From the NCBI GenBank assembly GCA_020854035.1, contig JADZGE010000110.1, positions 1-45,546 on the forward strand: DNA of 45,546 bases, in the 5' to 3' direction. Below, piece by piece: positions 15,477 through 23,384 of the stretch (position 1 is its first letter; each line of letters begins with the position of its first letter). The position numbers and the translations under genes are program-made. The notes beneath the pieces are model-generated. The model saw only the letters and a list, made by a program, of their open reading frames with translations. It did not search any database and was not told the DNA's origin. Source of the stretch: Burkholderiales bacterium (lineage in GTDB: Bacteria > Pseudomonadota > Gammaproteobacteria > Burkholderiales > SG8-41).

Positions 15477-16670
15477 CTACGCGACGGCCCTCGCCTCGCG
15501 CAGCGCGGCGATCTCCGCGGCGCTGTAGCCGACCGCCGCGAGCACTTCGTCGGTGTGCTCACCAAGCCGCGCCGGCGGGCGCTCGATCGAGGGGCCGTCG
15601 TGATCGAACTTGAACGCCGCGAGTGGCACCGTGACCGGCCGGTCCACGCCGGGCACGTTTTCATGGCGGTGGAGGACGGCGCGGTGCTTCAACTGCGGGT
15701 CGGCGAGCGTCTCGGGCAGCTCGCGCACGCGGGTCGCGGGGACATGTTTCGACTGCAGGTAATCCTCCCATTCCTGCGCGCTCTTCCGCCTGATCTTCCC
15801 GGCCACGATAGCCTGCTTCTCCTCGTAGCGCGCGTGGCGCTCGTCGAGGCTCGCGCGCCCGGCCTCGGCGAGCTCGTCGATCGCCGCGTAGAAGCGCCGG
15901 TGCTGCCGGGAGTTAGAGGCCGCTAGCTGGAGCAGCCCGTCGGCCGCCTCGTGCATCGAACTTTCCACGAAGCGCATACGGTTGCCGGCCCGCTGGTGAT
16001 GCCGGCCGGTGTGGCAGTAGTCCGTGATGTGCGAACTCTGCAGGACGAGCGCGACATCGAGCATCGCCATGTCGATGTACTGCCCCTTGCCGGTGCGCAG
16101 CGTCTGGTAGAGCGCCGCCGACACGGCGAAGGCACCCATGGTGCCGGTCGCGTAGTCGATGATCGGGGCGCCGGCCTTGATCGGCCCGCTCTCCGGCGTG
16201 CCGGTGGCGGCGGTTATGCCGGAGCTCGCCTGGATCGCGTGGTCGTACGCGGTCTGGTTGCCGCGCGGGCCATCCTGTCCGAATGCGGTCAGCGAGGCAT
16301 AGATGAGCCGCGGCTTCAGCCGTGCCAGATCCTCGTAGCCGAGACCCAGCGCCCTGAACGCGCCGGGCCGGTAGTTCTCGATGAAGACGTCCGCCCAGTC
16401 GCGCACCAGCCGCTTCAGCGCCTCGCGGCCGCCCCCGATCCTGAGATCGAGCGCGATCGAGCGCTTGTTCGAACCCTGCGTGAGAAAGCTCGTACCCATC
16501 CGCGCCTTGTTGAGCGCACGATCACCGCCGCTTTCGCGGCTCTGGTCGGGCTCGTTCGGGTCCTCCACCTTGATCACGTCGGCGCCGAGCACCGCGAGCT
16601 GGTACGCGGTGAACGGCCCGGCCAGCACGTGCGTGCAATCGAGTATCCTCACTCCCTCAAAGGGCCGCAT
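15477..16670 (-). CDS. CaiB/BaiF family (class III) CoA transferase
   Basis: A 397-residue class III CoA transferase, moving CoA between carboxylic acids through a glutamyl/aspartyl thioester mechanism. The start MRPFEGVRILDCTHVLAGPF is canonical, and the catalytic aspartate is Asp172 in IIDYATGTMGA. The family segments GSNKRSIALDL and FIENYRPGAFRALGLGYEDL are intact. A GGGGAGA ribosome binding site precedes the ATG. The acyl-CoA synthetase gene ends 79 nt upstream on the same strand, and the pair would activate an imported organic acid. A perfect inverted repeat at 16689-16706 lies between them. Confidence 0.92.
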   Translation of the reverse strand: MRPFEGVRILDCTHVLAGPFTAYQLAVLGADVIKVEDPNEPDQSRESGGDRALNKARMGTSFLTQGSNKRSIALDLRIGGGREALKRLVRDWADVFIENYRPGAFRALGLGYEDLARLKPRLIYASLTAFGQDGPRGNQTAYDHAIQASSGITAATGTPESGPIKAGAPIIDYATGTMGAFAVSAALYQTLRTGKGQYIDMAMLDVALVLQSSHITDYCHTGRHHQRAGNRMRFVESSMHEAADGLLQLAASNSRQHRRFYAAIDELAEAGRASLDERHARYEEKQAIVAGKIRRKSAQEWEDYLQSKHVPATRVRELPETLADPQLKHRAVLHRHENVPGVDRPVTVPLAAFKFDHDGPSIERPPARLGEHTDEVLAAVGYSAAEIAALREARAVA

Positions 16671-16688
16671 CGTTGTGTCTCCCCGGTA

Positions 16689-16706
16689 CTGTGTCGCGTG
16701 ACACAG
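16689..16706. promoter_or_regulatory. 18-nt inverted repeat upstream of the CoA transferase gene
   Basis: Perfect arms CTGTGTC and GACACAG are separated by GCGT. The site is 19 nt before the CoA transferase ATG, in the 79-nt gap after the acyl-CoA synthetase. It could be an operator for a TetR- or GntR-type dimer or a short RNA hairpin; no regulator gene is adjacent. Confidence 0.4.
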
Positions 16707-16749
16707 GTCTCCACGAAATGCATCCTGTCGGATGGCACGATCGCACGGA

Positions 16750-18378
16750 TCACCGCGCCGCCATGAGGTCCACGGCGCGCGACTTGAGCGTGGGATCCGC
16801 CTTGAGCACGTGCTTGGCGACCTTGTGCGTGGGCGTGTGCGGCAACTCCCCGGCGAACAGCACGAAGCGCGGGACCTTGAGCGCGGCAAGCCGCTCCCGG
16901 CACCACTGCGCGATATCCTGCGCGGTAAGCGTCGCCCCCGGCCGCGGAACGATCGCCACCAGCACCTCGTCCTCGCCCAGCTCCGAGGGAACGGGAACCG
17001 CCGCGACCTCGAACACACCGGGGTGCTCCTGGAGCACCCGGTCGATCTCGGCGCCGGCGATGTTCTCGCCGCGGCGCCGGATGATGTCCTTCTTGCGCGT
17101 CACGAAGTGGTAGTACCCGTCGGCGTCGCGCCGGACGAGGTCGCCCGTCATGAACCAGCCGTCGCGGAATGCCGCCCGCGTCTGCTCGGGATCCCGGAAG
17201 TAGCCCTGCATCACGATCGGGTGTTTCACCCACAGCTCGCCGACCTCGTCGGTGCCCAGTTCCTCACCGGCGTCGTTCACCACCCTGCATTGCGCCCACG
17301 GCCGCGACGGGTCGGGATGGCGGCCGACCGGGCCCATCGCGCCATGCTTGACCGGCCCCTCGATCGGGTTGCAGAACACGCCCGGGATCTCCGTCATGCC
17401 GAAACCGCCAAGCAGTATCGGCACGTGGAACTCGTTCACGAAGGTATCCACGAAATCTGCGCGGGAACCGTAGAGCCGGGTGATCCGGTGTTCGGGCCGG
17501 AATTCCGCCCGCGGCCGGCGCGCGAGTATCCGCCCGATCGCCTCGATCACGTTGACCTGGGTCGCCCCGTGCTCGACCGCCGCCGACCAGAATTCGCCGG
17601 CCGAAAAACGCGGCATCAGCACGAGCGTGCAGCCGGCGGCGATCGTCCCCGCCAGCGAGTAGAAGAGCGCGTTCATGTGGAACATCGGGAGCACGACCAT
17701 CAGCCGGTCCTGCGGCTGCAGCCACAGGCGCGCGATGTTCGCCTCGCCCGCCGTGACGAAGTTCCTCTGGCTGTGCATCGCCCCTTTCGGAAAGCCCGTC
17801 GTTCCCGAGGTGTAGATGATGAGGCAGGTGTCGTCCGCTGCGGCCGGCGGCGGCAGCCCGAGGGCGGGCGCCGACTCGAGCGCGCCGAAGAAACCCGGGA
17901 CGCCCTGCGCCGGGCCGTCGACCAGCAGGAACCATGGCCCGGGCTCGATGCCGGCGCAGGCCTCGCGCACGAGCGCGAGCATCTCGCGGGCGCACACCAC
18001 GCCGCGAACGCCGGCATGGCGCAGGACATAGCCGGCCTCCCGCGCGCCGAACTCGGGATTGCTCGGCACCATGATCGCCCCGATGCGGGCGCACGCCGCG
18101 AGCAGGAGCGCGTGGGCGTCGCTGTTCCGCGCGAGGATCGCCACGCGGTCTCCGCGCTGGATGCCGCGCGCCACCAGCATGCGCGCGGCCGCCAGCGCGG
18201 CATCGTGAAACCGCGCCCAGTTCCAGCGGCGTCCCTGGCACACGAGGAACTCCCGCTCCGGGCCGGCGTTCATGCGCGACCGGAATGCGCCCTCGATCGT
18301 GTAGTCGTGCCCGGGGTAGAGGCGCAGCACCTCGAGCGGCGGCATTGTGCCGCGAAGAATTGCGGACGCGTCCGTCAT
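16750..18378 (-). CDS. AMP-dependent acyl-CoA synthetase/ligase (class I adenylate-forming)
   Basis: A 542-residue enzyme activating a carboxylic acid through an acyl-adenylate to its CoA thioester. Motifs are the P-loop YTSGTTGFPKG (179-189), GFGMTE for the A5 motif, MTGDLVRRDADGYYHFVTRKKD for the hinge, and the C-terminal lysine K519 in PHTPTHKVAKH. It is close to the crotonobetaine/carnitine-CoA ligase subgroup (CaiC-like), which fits the CaiB-type transferase immediately downstream. The start at 18378 is favoured by the domain start; longer frames run into the divergent gene. A possible -10 box (TATTAT, 18437-18442) lies 58 nt upstream. Confidence 0.88.
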   Translation of the reverse strand: MTDASAILRGTMPPLEVLRLYPGHDYTIEGAFRSRMNAGPEREFLVCQGRRWNWARFHDAALAAARMLVARGIQRGDRVAILARNSDAHALLLAACARIGAIMVPSNPEFGAREAGYVLRHAGVRGVVCAREMLALVREACAGIEPGPWFLLVDGPAQGVPGFFGALESAPALGLPPPAAADDTCLIIYTSGTTGFPKGAMHSQRNFVTAGEANIARLWLQPQDRLMVVLPMFHMNALFYSLAGTIAAGCTLVLMPRFSAGEFWSAAVEHGATQVNVIEAIGRILARRPRAEFRPEHRITRLYGSRADFVDTFVNEFHVPILLGGFGMTEIPGVFCNPIEGPVKHGAMGPVGRHPDPSRPWAQCRVVNDAGEELGTDEVGELWVKHPIVMQGYFRDPEQTRAAFRDGWFMTGDLVRRDADGYYHFVTRKKDIIRRRGENIAGAEIDRVLQEHPGVFEVAAVPVPSELGEDEVLVAIVPRPGATLTAQDIAQWCRERLAALKVPRFVLFAGELPHTPTHKVAKHVLKADPTLKSRAVDLMAAR

Positions 18379-18436
18379 GCTGACTGGCGAAGGGGGCGGC
18401 GGCACGCGCGGGAGCGCGGTCCCCGCAGTGGTATCG

Positions 18437-18442
18437 ATAATA
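18437..18442 (-). promoter_or_regulatory. -10 box TATTAT for the acyl-CoA synthetase gene
   Basis: TATTAT on the minus strand sits 58 nt before the ATG at 18378, overlapping an 8-bp palindrome TATCGATA (18432-18439). The -35 is weak (TTCAGG, 18-nt spacer). This is the only AT-rich patch in the divergent gap. Confidence 0.35.
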
Positions 18443-18510
18443 CTACAGCGCGACGGGATCCCTGAACTCGCGGCAGCGGCTCCCGGCGCGATCAGCGCGC
18501 AGCCCGGGTA

Positions 18511-18516
18511 TAGAAT
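18511..18516 (+). promoter_or_regulatory. -10 box TAGAAT for the ADP-ribosylglycohydrolase gene
   Basis: TAGAAT ends 16 bases before the ATG at 18533, giving a leader of roughly ten bases. No convincing -35 box is present. Confidence 0.35.
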
Positions 18517-18532
18517 CCGTGCCGGATCGAGC

Positions 18533-19969
18533 ATGAGCGACTTCGGGCAATGGGCAATTGCAGGCATGCTGGGCGCGGTGTTCCTGGCCGCGAACGGCAT
18601 CAACACCGCCATCCTCATGGGAAAGTGGCGCGGTGCCGAAGGACGCGCGGCGGCGCCCGTGGTTCTCGTCGGCGGCATCGCAGGAGCCATGTCATTCGCG
18701 CTCTCGCCGAGCGAAGCCTTGCGCGCGTGGTACTGGCTCCCCCTCGTCATCGACCTTGGCAGCGGCCCGTTGTTCGCGGTCGCGCTCGCCGCGGTCCTGT
18801 TGCGCGCCTGGCGCGCCCGCGACTGGCTGCACGATCTGCCCTTCGTCCACTACCTCGTCGCGGCCGCCCCCGAGAGCCCGCGCCCGCCGTATCCGAGGGA
18901 GCGCGCGATCGTCGGCTGCCTGCTGGGAACGGCGGTCGGCGACGCGCTGGGACTCGCCTGCGAGGGGCTCAGCCGGCGCCGGCAGGCACGCCTCTTTCCA
19001 CGGCTCGATGGCTACAGGCTGCTGCCGTTCGGCAAAGGCATGTGCTCGGACGACACCGAGCACGCGTGCATGCTCGCCCAGTCGCTCATCGCGACCGCAC
19101 ACTTCCGCGATCCGGACGGCATGGGCCGCCGCCTTGGCGCCGACTTCGCGTGGCGTCTGCGTTTCTGGCTGCTGGGACTGCCCGCCGGCATCGGCCTCGC
19201 CACCCTGCGCGCGATCCTGAAGCTGTGGCTCGGCATTCCGGCGCGCTCAAGCGGCGTCAACTCGGCCGGCAACGCACCGGCGATGCGCAGCGCGCTGATC
19301 GGCGTGTGTCATGGAACGGACGTGCCGCGCATGCGCGCGCTGGTTCACGCGGCGACCCGCATCACGCACAACGACGCGAGGGCGCAGAACGGGGCGCAGG
19401 CAGTGGCCCTCGCCGCGTACCTGGCGGCGACTCGCGACGCGGACATTGCCGCGGATGAGTTCATCGCGCTGCTCGCCCCGCTCTGCGAGCGGGACGCTGC
19501 GCTCGGTGAACTCATGCGCGCGATGGCCTTAAGCGTGGCGCGCGGCGAATCCGCCGCGGCCTACGCCGCCTCGCTCGGCTGCGCGAAGGGCGTCAGCGGT
19601 TACATGTATCACACCGTGCCGGTGGCGCTGCAGATCTGGCTGCGACGACAGACGGACTTCCGGGGCGCCCTGATCGAGGCGGTGCGGCTCGGCGGCGACA
19701 CCGACACCGTCGGCGCGGTCATCGGCGCACTGATCGGCGCCCGCGTGGGCAAGGAAGGCATTCCCGCCGAATGGCTGCGCGACCTGTGGGAATGGCCGCG
19801 CACCACTGCATGGATGGAACGGCTCGGCGCACGCCTCGCACGAAGCTGCGAGGAACGCGCCAGCGCCGGCGTGCTGCGCCTGAACTGGATCGAACTTGCG
19901 CTGCGCAACCTGCTCTTCGTTCCTCTCGTTCTGGCGCACGGGTTGCGGCGCCTGCTTCCGCCCTATTGA
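18533..19969 (+). CDS. ADP-ribosylglycohydrolase with N-terminal membrane region
   Basis: The protein has 478 residues. Residues ~123-440 are an ADP-ribosylglycohydrolase (DraG/ARH) domain with the Mg-binding set intact: GDALG (136-140), SDDTE (172-176), the SAGNAPAMRSALIG segment, THNDARAQNGAQAVALAAY and GGDTDTVGAVIGALIG (387-402). Such enzymes remove ADP-ribose from arginine or other acceptors. Unlike usual cytosolic members it starts with about 100 residues holding three hydrophobic segments (about 6-28, 41-57, 66-92), and more hydrophobic stretches lie at ~207-235 and near the C-terminus, so it should be membrane-bound. The start at 18533 places the first segment correctly. No ADP-ribosyltransferase is nearby. 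Confidence 0.85.
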   Translation: MSDFGQWAIAGMLGAVFLAANGINTAILMGKWRGAEGRAAAPVVLVGGIAGAMSFALSPSEALRAWYWLPLVIDLGSGPLFAVALAAVLLRAWRARDWLHDLPFVHYLVAAAPESPRPPYPRERAIVGCLLGTAVGDALGLACEGLSRRRQARLFPRLDGYRLLPFGKGMCSDDTEHACMLAQSLIATAHFRDPDGMGRRLGADFAWRLRFWLLGLPAGIGLATLRAILKLWLGIPARSSGVNSAGNAPAMRSALIGVCHGTDVPRMRALVHAATRITHNDARAQNGAQAVALAAYLAATRDADIAADEFIALLAPLCERDAALGELMRAMALSVARGESAAAYAASLGCAKGVSGYMYHTVPVALQIWLRRQTDFRGALIEAVRLGGDTDTVGAVIGALIGARVGKEGIPAEWLRDLWEWPRTTAWMERLGARLARSCEERASAGVLRLNWIELALRNLLFVPLVLAHGLRRLLPPY

Positions 19970-19984
19970 AGCGACCGGAGGGTT

Positions 19985-21028
19985 CTACAGGCTCGGTTTC
20001 GGCCGGAAATAGCTCTCGCGGTCGACGGAGTGCACGGACACCTTTTCGACGCGCCCTTCCCGCAGAATGTCGAGTACGATTTCGACCCCCGCCTCCCCGG
20101 TCGACCACAGTTTGCCGTAGAAGTCGGCCTGTCCCTTCACCGGCTGCCCGGCGACGCCCACGATGATATCGCCCGCCCGCATGGCCGCCCGGTCAGCCGG
20201 ACTCTCGGGGGATACCCGGGTCACGATCACGTTACCCTGCACTTCCTGCGAGTTGACGCCGATCCACGGGCGCGGACGGACCGACGATCGCCCGTGCGCG
20301 ATGAGGTCCCCGAGCAACGGCTTCAGCAGGTCGATCGGCACGAAGAGGTTGCCGGGCACCTGGCTGCGCGGCCCCATCGCGTCGGTCACCACCAGCGACC
20401 CGATGCCGAGCAATTTGCCCTCGCGGCTTAGCAGTGCAGCGCCGCTCCAGTTGACGGTCGCGGGGGCCGTGTAGATCGCCTCGTCGAGCAGGTACTCCCA
20501 GTAACCCACGAACTGGCGGCGCGATACCACGTAGGCCGGGGCGACGCCGTCGAAGCCGACGATCAAGACCAGTTCGCGGTCGGCTATCGCCGAGGAGCGC
20601 CCGATCTCGACCGGCTTCACCGGCAGCGGCCGCAGCGCGCGCAGCAGGCCGAAACCGGTTGCGTAGTCGTAACCGACGACCGAGGCAGGCACCGAGCGCC
20701 CATCGGCGGCGTGCAGGTCGACGGTCTCGGCCTCGACGATGAGGTAGCCGATCGTGAGGACCAGTCCCTCCGAGTCGATCACCACGCCGCTGCCTTCACG
20801 CTGCGGCCCCAGGGTACGATTGGAGCGGGCATTCGGCACCGCCTTGCTGCGTACCCGCACGACCGAAAGCGCGTCGACGGTGAGTTGCGGCTGCGCTTCG
20901 GGCAATGACGGTGCCGGTGCGTCCCGCTCCTGCGAGGCGGCGTCGGGCGCCGGCCACAGGAGCGCCGCGAGAAGCACGGCGGCAAGTCGTACCGCGCCCG
21001 GGCGGGCGACGGCGGCCTGCAGATTCAT
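19985..21028 (-). CDS. Exported trypsin-fold/PDZ protein with degenerate catalytic triad
   Basis: A 347-residue exported protein of the S1C (HtrA/DegP) type: signal peptide at 1-32, trypsin-like domain about 50-225, one PDZ domain about 232-330 (PWIGV, SPADRAAMRAGDIIVGVAGQPVKG). The triad is damaged. The His site LTNxHVV reads LTIGYLIV, so Tyr95 replaces His. The Asp site DxxTDxAL reads DYATGFGLL, so Gly115 replaces Asp. Ser185 remains but in NWSGA instead of GNSGG. It is more likely a scaffold, chaperone or sensor than a protease. The gene converges with the ADP-ribosylglycohydrolase, the stops being only 15 nt apart. ATG at 21028 gives a clean signal peptide. Confidence 0.82.
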   Translation of the reverse strand: MNLQAAVARPGAVRLAAVLLAALLWPAPDAASQERDAPAPSLPEAQPQLTVDALSVVRVRSKAVPNARSNRTLGPQREGSGVVIDSEGLVLTIGYLIVEAETVDLHAADGRSVPASVVGYDYATGFGLLRALRPLPVKPVEIGRSSAIADRELVLIVGFDGVAPAYVVSRRQFVGYWEYLLDEAIYTAPATVNWSGAALLSREGKLLGIGSLVVTDAMGPRSQVPGNLFVPIDLLKPLLGDLIAHGRSSVRPRPWIGVNSQEVQGNVIVTRVSPESPADRAAMRAGDIIVGVAGQPVKGQADFYGKLWSTGEAGVEIVLDILREGRVEKVSVHSVDRESYFRPKPSL

Positions 21029-21179
21029 GCGGTTGTCGTGAAAGTCATCGAGCCGCACGGCGGCGGGTGCGGATATCCTACGCCATTCGGGCAAGCGCCG
21101 CATCGTTGCGCGGCCCATTGCCGCAGTGGCGCCGGATGATGCATGCTGCGGGCGATGCAAACGAGACGGAGGCCGGATC

Positions 21180-21956
21180 ATGGAACTGGGGCTGAAGGGC
21201 AAGATTGCCGCCATCACGGGCGGCACGGAAGGCATCGGGCGCGCCACGGCGTTCCGCTTCGCCGAGGAAGGGGCGAGCGTGGCGATCTGCGCGCGGCGGG
21301 CGGACGTGCTGGAGCAGACCGCCGGCGAACTTCGCGGGAAGGGCGTCGACGTGCTCGCGGTGCCGGCGGACGTGAGCCGGCCGCGGGATATTGAACGTTT
21401 CATGGACGCGATCATCCAGCGCTTCGGCCGCATCGATGTCCTCGTGAACAACGCGGGCACTTCGGCTCGCGGCAGGTTCCTGGAAACCGACGACGCGACC
21501 TGGGACGCCGACATCGAATTGAAGGTATTCGGCGCCATCCGCTGTTCACGGCTTGCCATTCCACACATGAAAAAGCAGGGCGGCGGGCGCATCATCAACA
21601 TCACCATCTCCAGCGCCAAGCAGCCCGGTGCCGGATCGATGCCGACTTCGGTATCCCGCGCTGCCGGCCTTGCCATCACCAAGGCGTTGTCCAAGGAATT
21701 CGCCGCGGACAATATCCTCGTCAACACCATTTGTATCGGCAAGATCAAGTCGGGCCAGCACGAGCGGCGCATCAAGCGCGATGGCTGGAAATCCCCCGAG
21801 GAGTACTACGCGCAGGTATCGAAGGACATCCCCATGGGACGGCTCGGCGAATCGGAGGAAGTCGCAAACGTGATTGCCTTCCTCGCCTCGGACGCCGCAA
21901 GTTATGTCACCGGGAGCAGCATCAATCTCGACGGCGGCATTTCGGGAGTGCTGTGA
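21180..21956 (+). CDS. SDR family protein lacking the YxxxK active-site motif
   Basis: A 258-residue short-chain dehydrogenase/reductase. The cofactor motif TGGTEGIG (13-20), the NNAG motif (90-93) and the C-terminal ASYVTGSSINLDGG block are classical. At the active site, where YxxxK is expected after the NITISS strand, the sequence is TSVSR (156-160): Tyr is Thr and Lys is Arg. Orthologues with the PTSV.RAAG form exist as I recall, so this is a subgroup trait and not a random mutation; the reaction cannot be the textbook one. A good ribosome binding site (ACGGAGG) precedes the ATG at 21180. A strong stem-loop follows at 22001. Confidence 0.88.
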   Translation: MELGLKGKIAAITGGTEGIGRATAFRFAEEGASVAICARRADVLEQTAGELRGKGVDVLAVPADVSRPRDIERFMDAIIQRFGRIDVLVNNAGTSARGRFLETDDATWDADIELKVFGAIRCSRLAIPHMKKQGGGRIINITISSAKQPGAGSMPTSVSRAAGLAITKALSKEFAADNILVNTICIGKIKSGQHERRIKRDGWKSPEEYYAQVSKDIPMGRLGESEEVANVIAFLASDAASYVTGSSINLDGGISGVL

Positions 21957-22000
21957 CCCGCGGCGCCCGCTCCCGATCGTTGCGGCCGCGCCGCGATCGA

Positions 22001-22028
22001 AATAAGCCCGCCTTGAGGCGGGCTTATT
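22001..22028. terminator. Perfect 12-bp stem-loop terminator
   Basis: Arms at 22001-22012 and 22017-22028 pair perfectly around a 4-nt loop. On the minus strand the stem follows the tRNA CCA end directly and its 3' side is T-rich, so it is a good intrinsic terminator for the tRNA; on the plus strand it lies 45 nt after the SDR stop codon and may act there too. Confidence 0.85.
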
Positions 22029-22029
22029 G

Positions 22030-22105
<76 letters not shown>

Positions 22106-22135
22106 GGATGTCCGGCCGATACGGCAAGGAGGGAG

Positions 22136-22141
22136 ATTATA
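22136..22141 (-). promoter_or_regulatory. -10 box TATAAT for the tRNA-Thr gene
   Basis: A perfect -10 hexamer lies 31 nt before the tRNA 5' end and overlaps the stop codon of the upstream Fur-like gene. The -35 region is poor, so read-through from the Fur-like gene is an alternative. Confidence 0.5.
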
Positions 22142-22565
22142 CTCCCGAACGAATGCGGACGATCACGTCCACTTCCTCCGTGACCATGCCCTCGGGAAGC
22201 GCCGGCAGTCCCGAGATGGTAATGGCGTCGGCCTCGATGTCCTGCAGTTCGCCGCTGTCGACATTGTAGAAGTGATGATGCGGGGCGGGATTGGGATCGT
22301 AGAAGACCTTGTTCGGGTCCACGATCACCTCCCTGATCAGCTTTCGCGCGACGAACAGGTTCAACGTGTTGTAAACCGTCGCTTTGGAGGTTTCCGAGTG
22401 GCGGTCATTCACGATCGCGAGCAGCTGGTCGGCGGACAGGTGCGCCGCGCGAGTGAACAGTGCGAACGCGATCTCGACGCGCTGGCGCGTCGGATTGATA
22501 CCGTGCGCCCGCAGCACGCCTGCCAGCCCTTCCCGGGTGATGAAGTGGCCGCACCTCGACTTCAT
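22137..22565 (-). CDS. Fur/Irr-like transcriptional regulator
   Basis: A 142-residue Fur superfamily regulator. Residues ~12-85 form the winged helix (INPTRQRVEIA, then the recognition helix in TSKATVYNTLNLF), followed by a dimer domain with the metal/heme-type motif PHHHFYNVDSGELQDIE (95-111). There are no CxxC pairs for a structural zinc; the single Cys is Cys5. In these respects it is closer to Irr and related iron/heme-responsive regulators than to canonical Fur. The ATG at 22565 has no ribosome binding site and lies eight bases after a strong -10 box. It is divergent from the pilus operon and may be co-transcribed with tRNA-Thr. Confidence 0.85.
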   Translation of the reverse strand: MKSRCGHFITREGLAGVLRAHGINPTRQRVEIAFALFTRAAHLSADQLLAIVNDRHSETSKATVYNTLNLFVARKLIREVIVDPNKVFYDPNPAPHHHFYNVDSGELQDIEADAITISGLPALPEGMVTEEVDVIVRIRSGV

Positions 22566-22573
22566 GACAGGGG

Positions 22574-22602
22574 ATTCTATTGGAACGTCCAGATCGTGTC
22601 TA
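22574..22602 (-). promoter_or_regulatory. Sigma70-type promoter of the Fur-like gene
   Basis: -35 TAGACA (22597-22602) and -10 TAGAAT (22574-22579), each five of six, with an ideal 17-nt spacer. The -10 ends eight bases before the ATG, predicting a leaderless or nearly leaderless mRNA. Confidence 0.6.
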
Positions 22603-22759
22603 ACCCGGCCGGGCGTGCGGTTTGTCACGCCGGGTCCCCGTGCCGGGCCGCCGCCGCTCCACTCGTTACCGGATTCCGCCCGCCCATCGGAGTGCTCTGG
22701 ATTCCGGCGCGGCAGGCAAACACAATGCAACCGTCACGGGACGCAGCGCTGGAGCCGCA

Positions 22760-23377
22760 ATGATCCACCGGCACGCCGGTTTCACCGTCATCGAACTGAT
22801 GATCACGGTCGCGGTAATCGCTGTCCTGGCGACCATCGCCGCGCCCTCCATGCGCGACCTCGTCAAGAACGCCCGGATGACCGCCCTCGCGAACGACCTC
22901 ATGACGGATCTCAACGTCGCGCGCTCGGAAGCGGTGAAGCGCGGCGTGCGTACCGCAATTTGCACCAGCAACAACGGGACCTCCTGCACCAACACCGAGT
23001 GGCGCTATGGCTGGATCGTCTTTACCGACAGCGTGGATGGCACGGATTACGGCTCGGTCAACGGCACGGACGCAATCCTCAAGACTGCACCGAAGATCGA
23101 CGGTGCCGACGAGGACGTGCCGACGCGTATCACGGCGCCCGCCGCGCCCGCCGGCCCTGCCGGCCAGTACGTCGGCTTCAGGCCCTCTGGAGTGGTCACG
23201 CCCGGTGGCGGTGGTCCGAACATCGAATTTCACATGTGCGACTCGCGCAACCTTTCCGTCTCGGGGGTGAGCGCCGGCGAGGCGAGCGGCAAAGGGCGCC
23301 GCGTGACCCTCACCGGAACGGGTCGGGCACACGCGGTGCGCTGCACCTGTGCATCCGCCACCGTCTGCAACCCGTGA
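22760..23377 (+). CDS. fimT: Type IV pilus minor pilin FimT
   Basis: A 205-residue prepilin-like protein, first in the pilus operon. The leader is MIHRHAG and the prepilin peptidase site precedes FTVIELM, with the invariant Glu at mature position 5. The hydrophobic helix (about 8-30) and the FimT-type NARMTALANDLMTDLNVARSEAVKRG segment follow, then a C-terminal GspH/FimT domain with several cysteines. A GGAG ribosome binding site lies five bases before the ATG. Only seven bases separate it from pilV. FimT is linked to pilus assembly and, in some bacteria, to DNA binding during uptake. Confidence 0.9.
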   Translation: MIHRHAGFTVIELMITVAVIAVLATIAAPSMRDLVKNARMTALANDLMTDLNVARSEAVKRGVRTAICTSNNGTSCTNTEWRYGWIVFTDSVDGTDYGSVNGTDAILKTAPKIDGADEDVPTRITAPAAPAGPAGQYVGFRPSGVVTPGGGGPNIEFHMCDSRNLSVSGVSAGEASGKGRRVTLTGTGRAHAVRCTCASATVCNP

Positions 23378-23384
23378 GTTGGCG

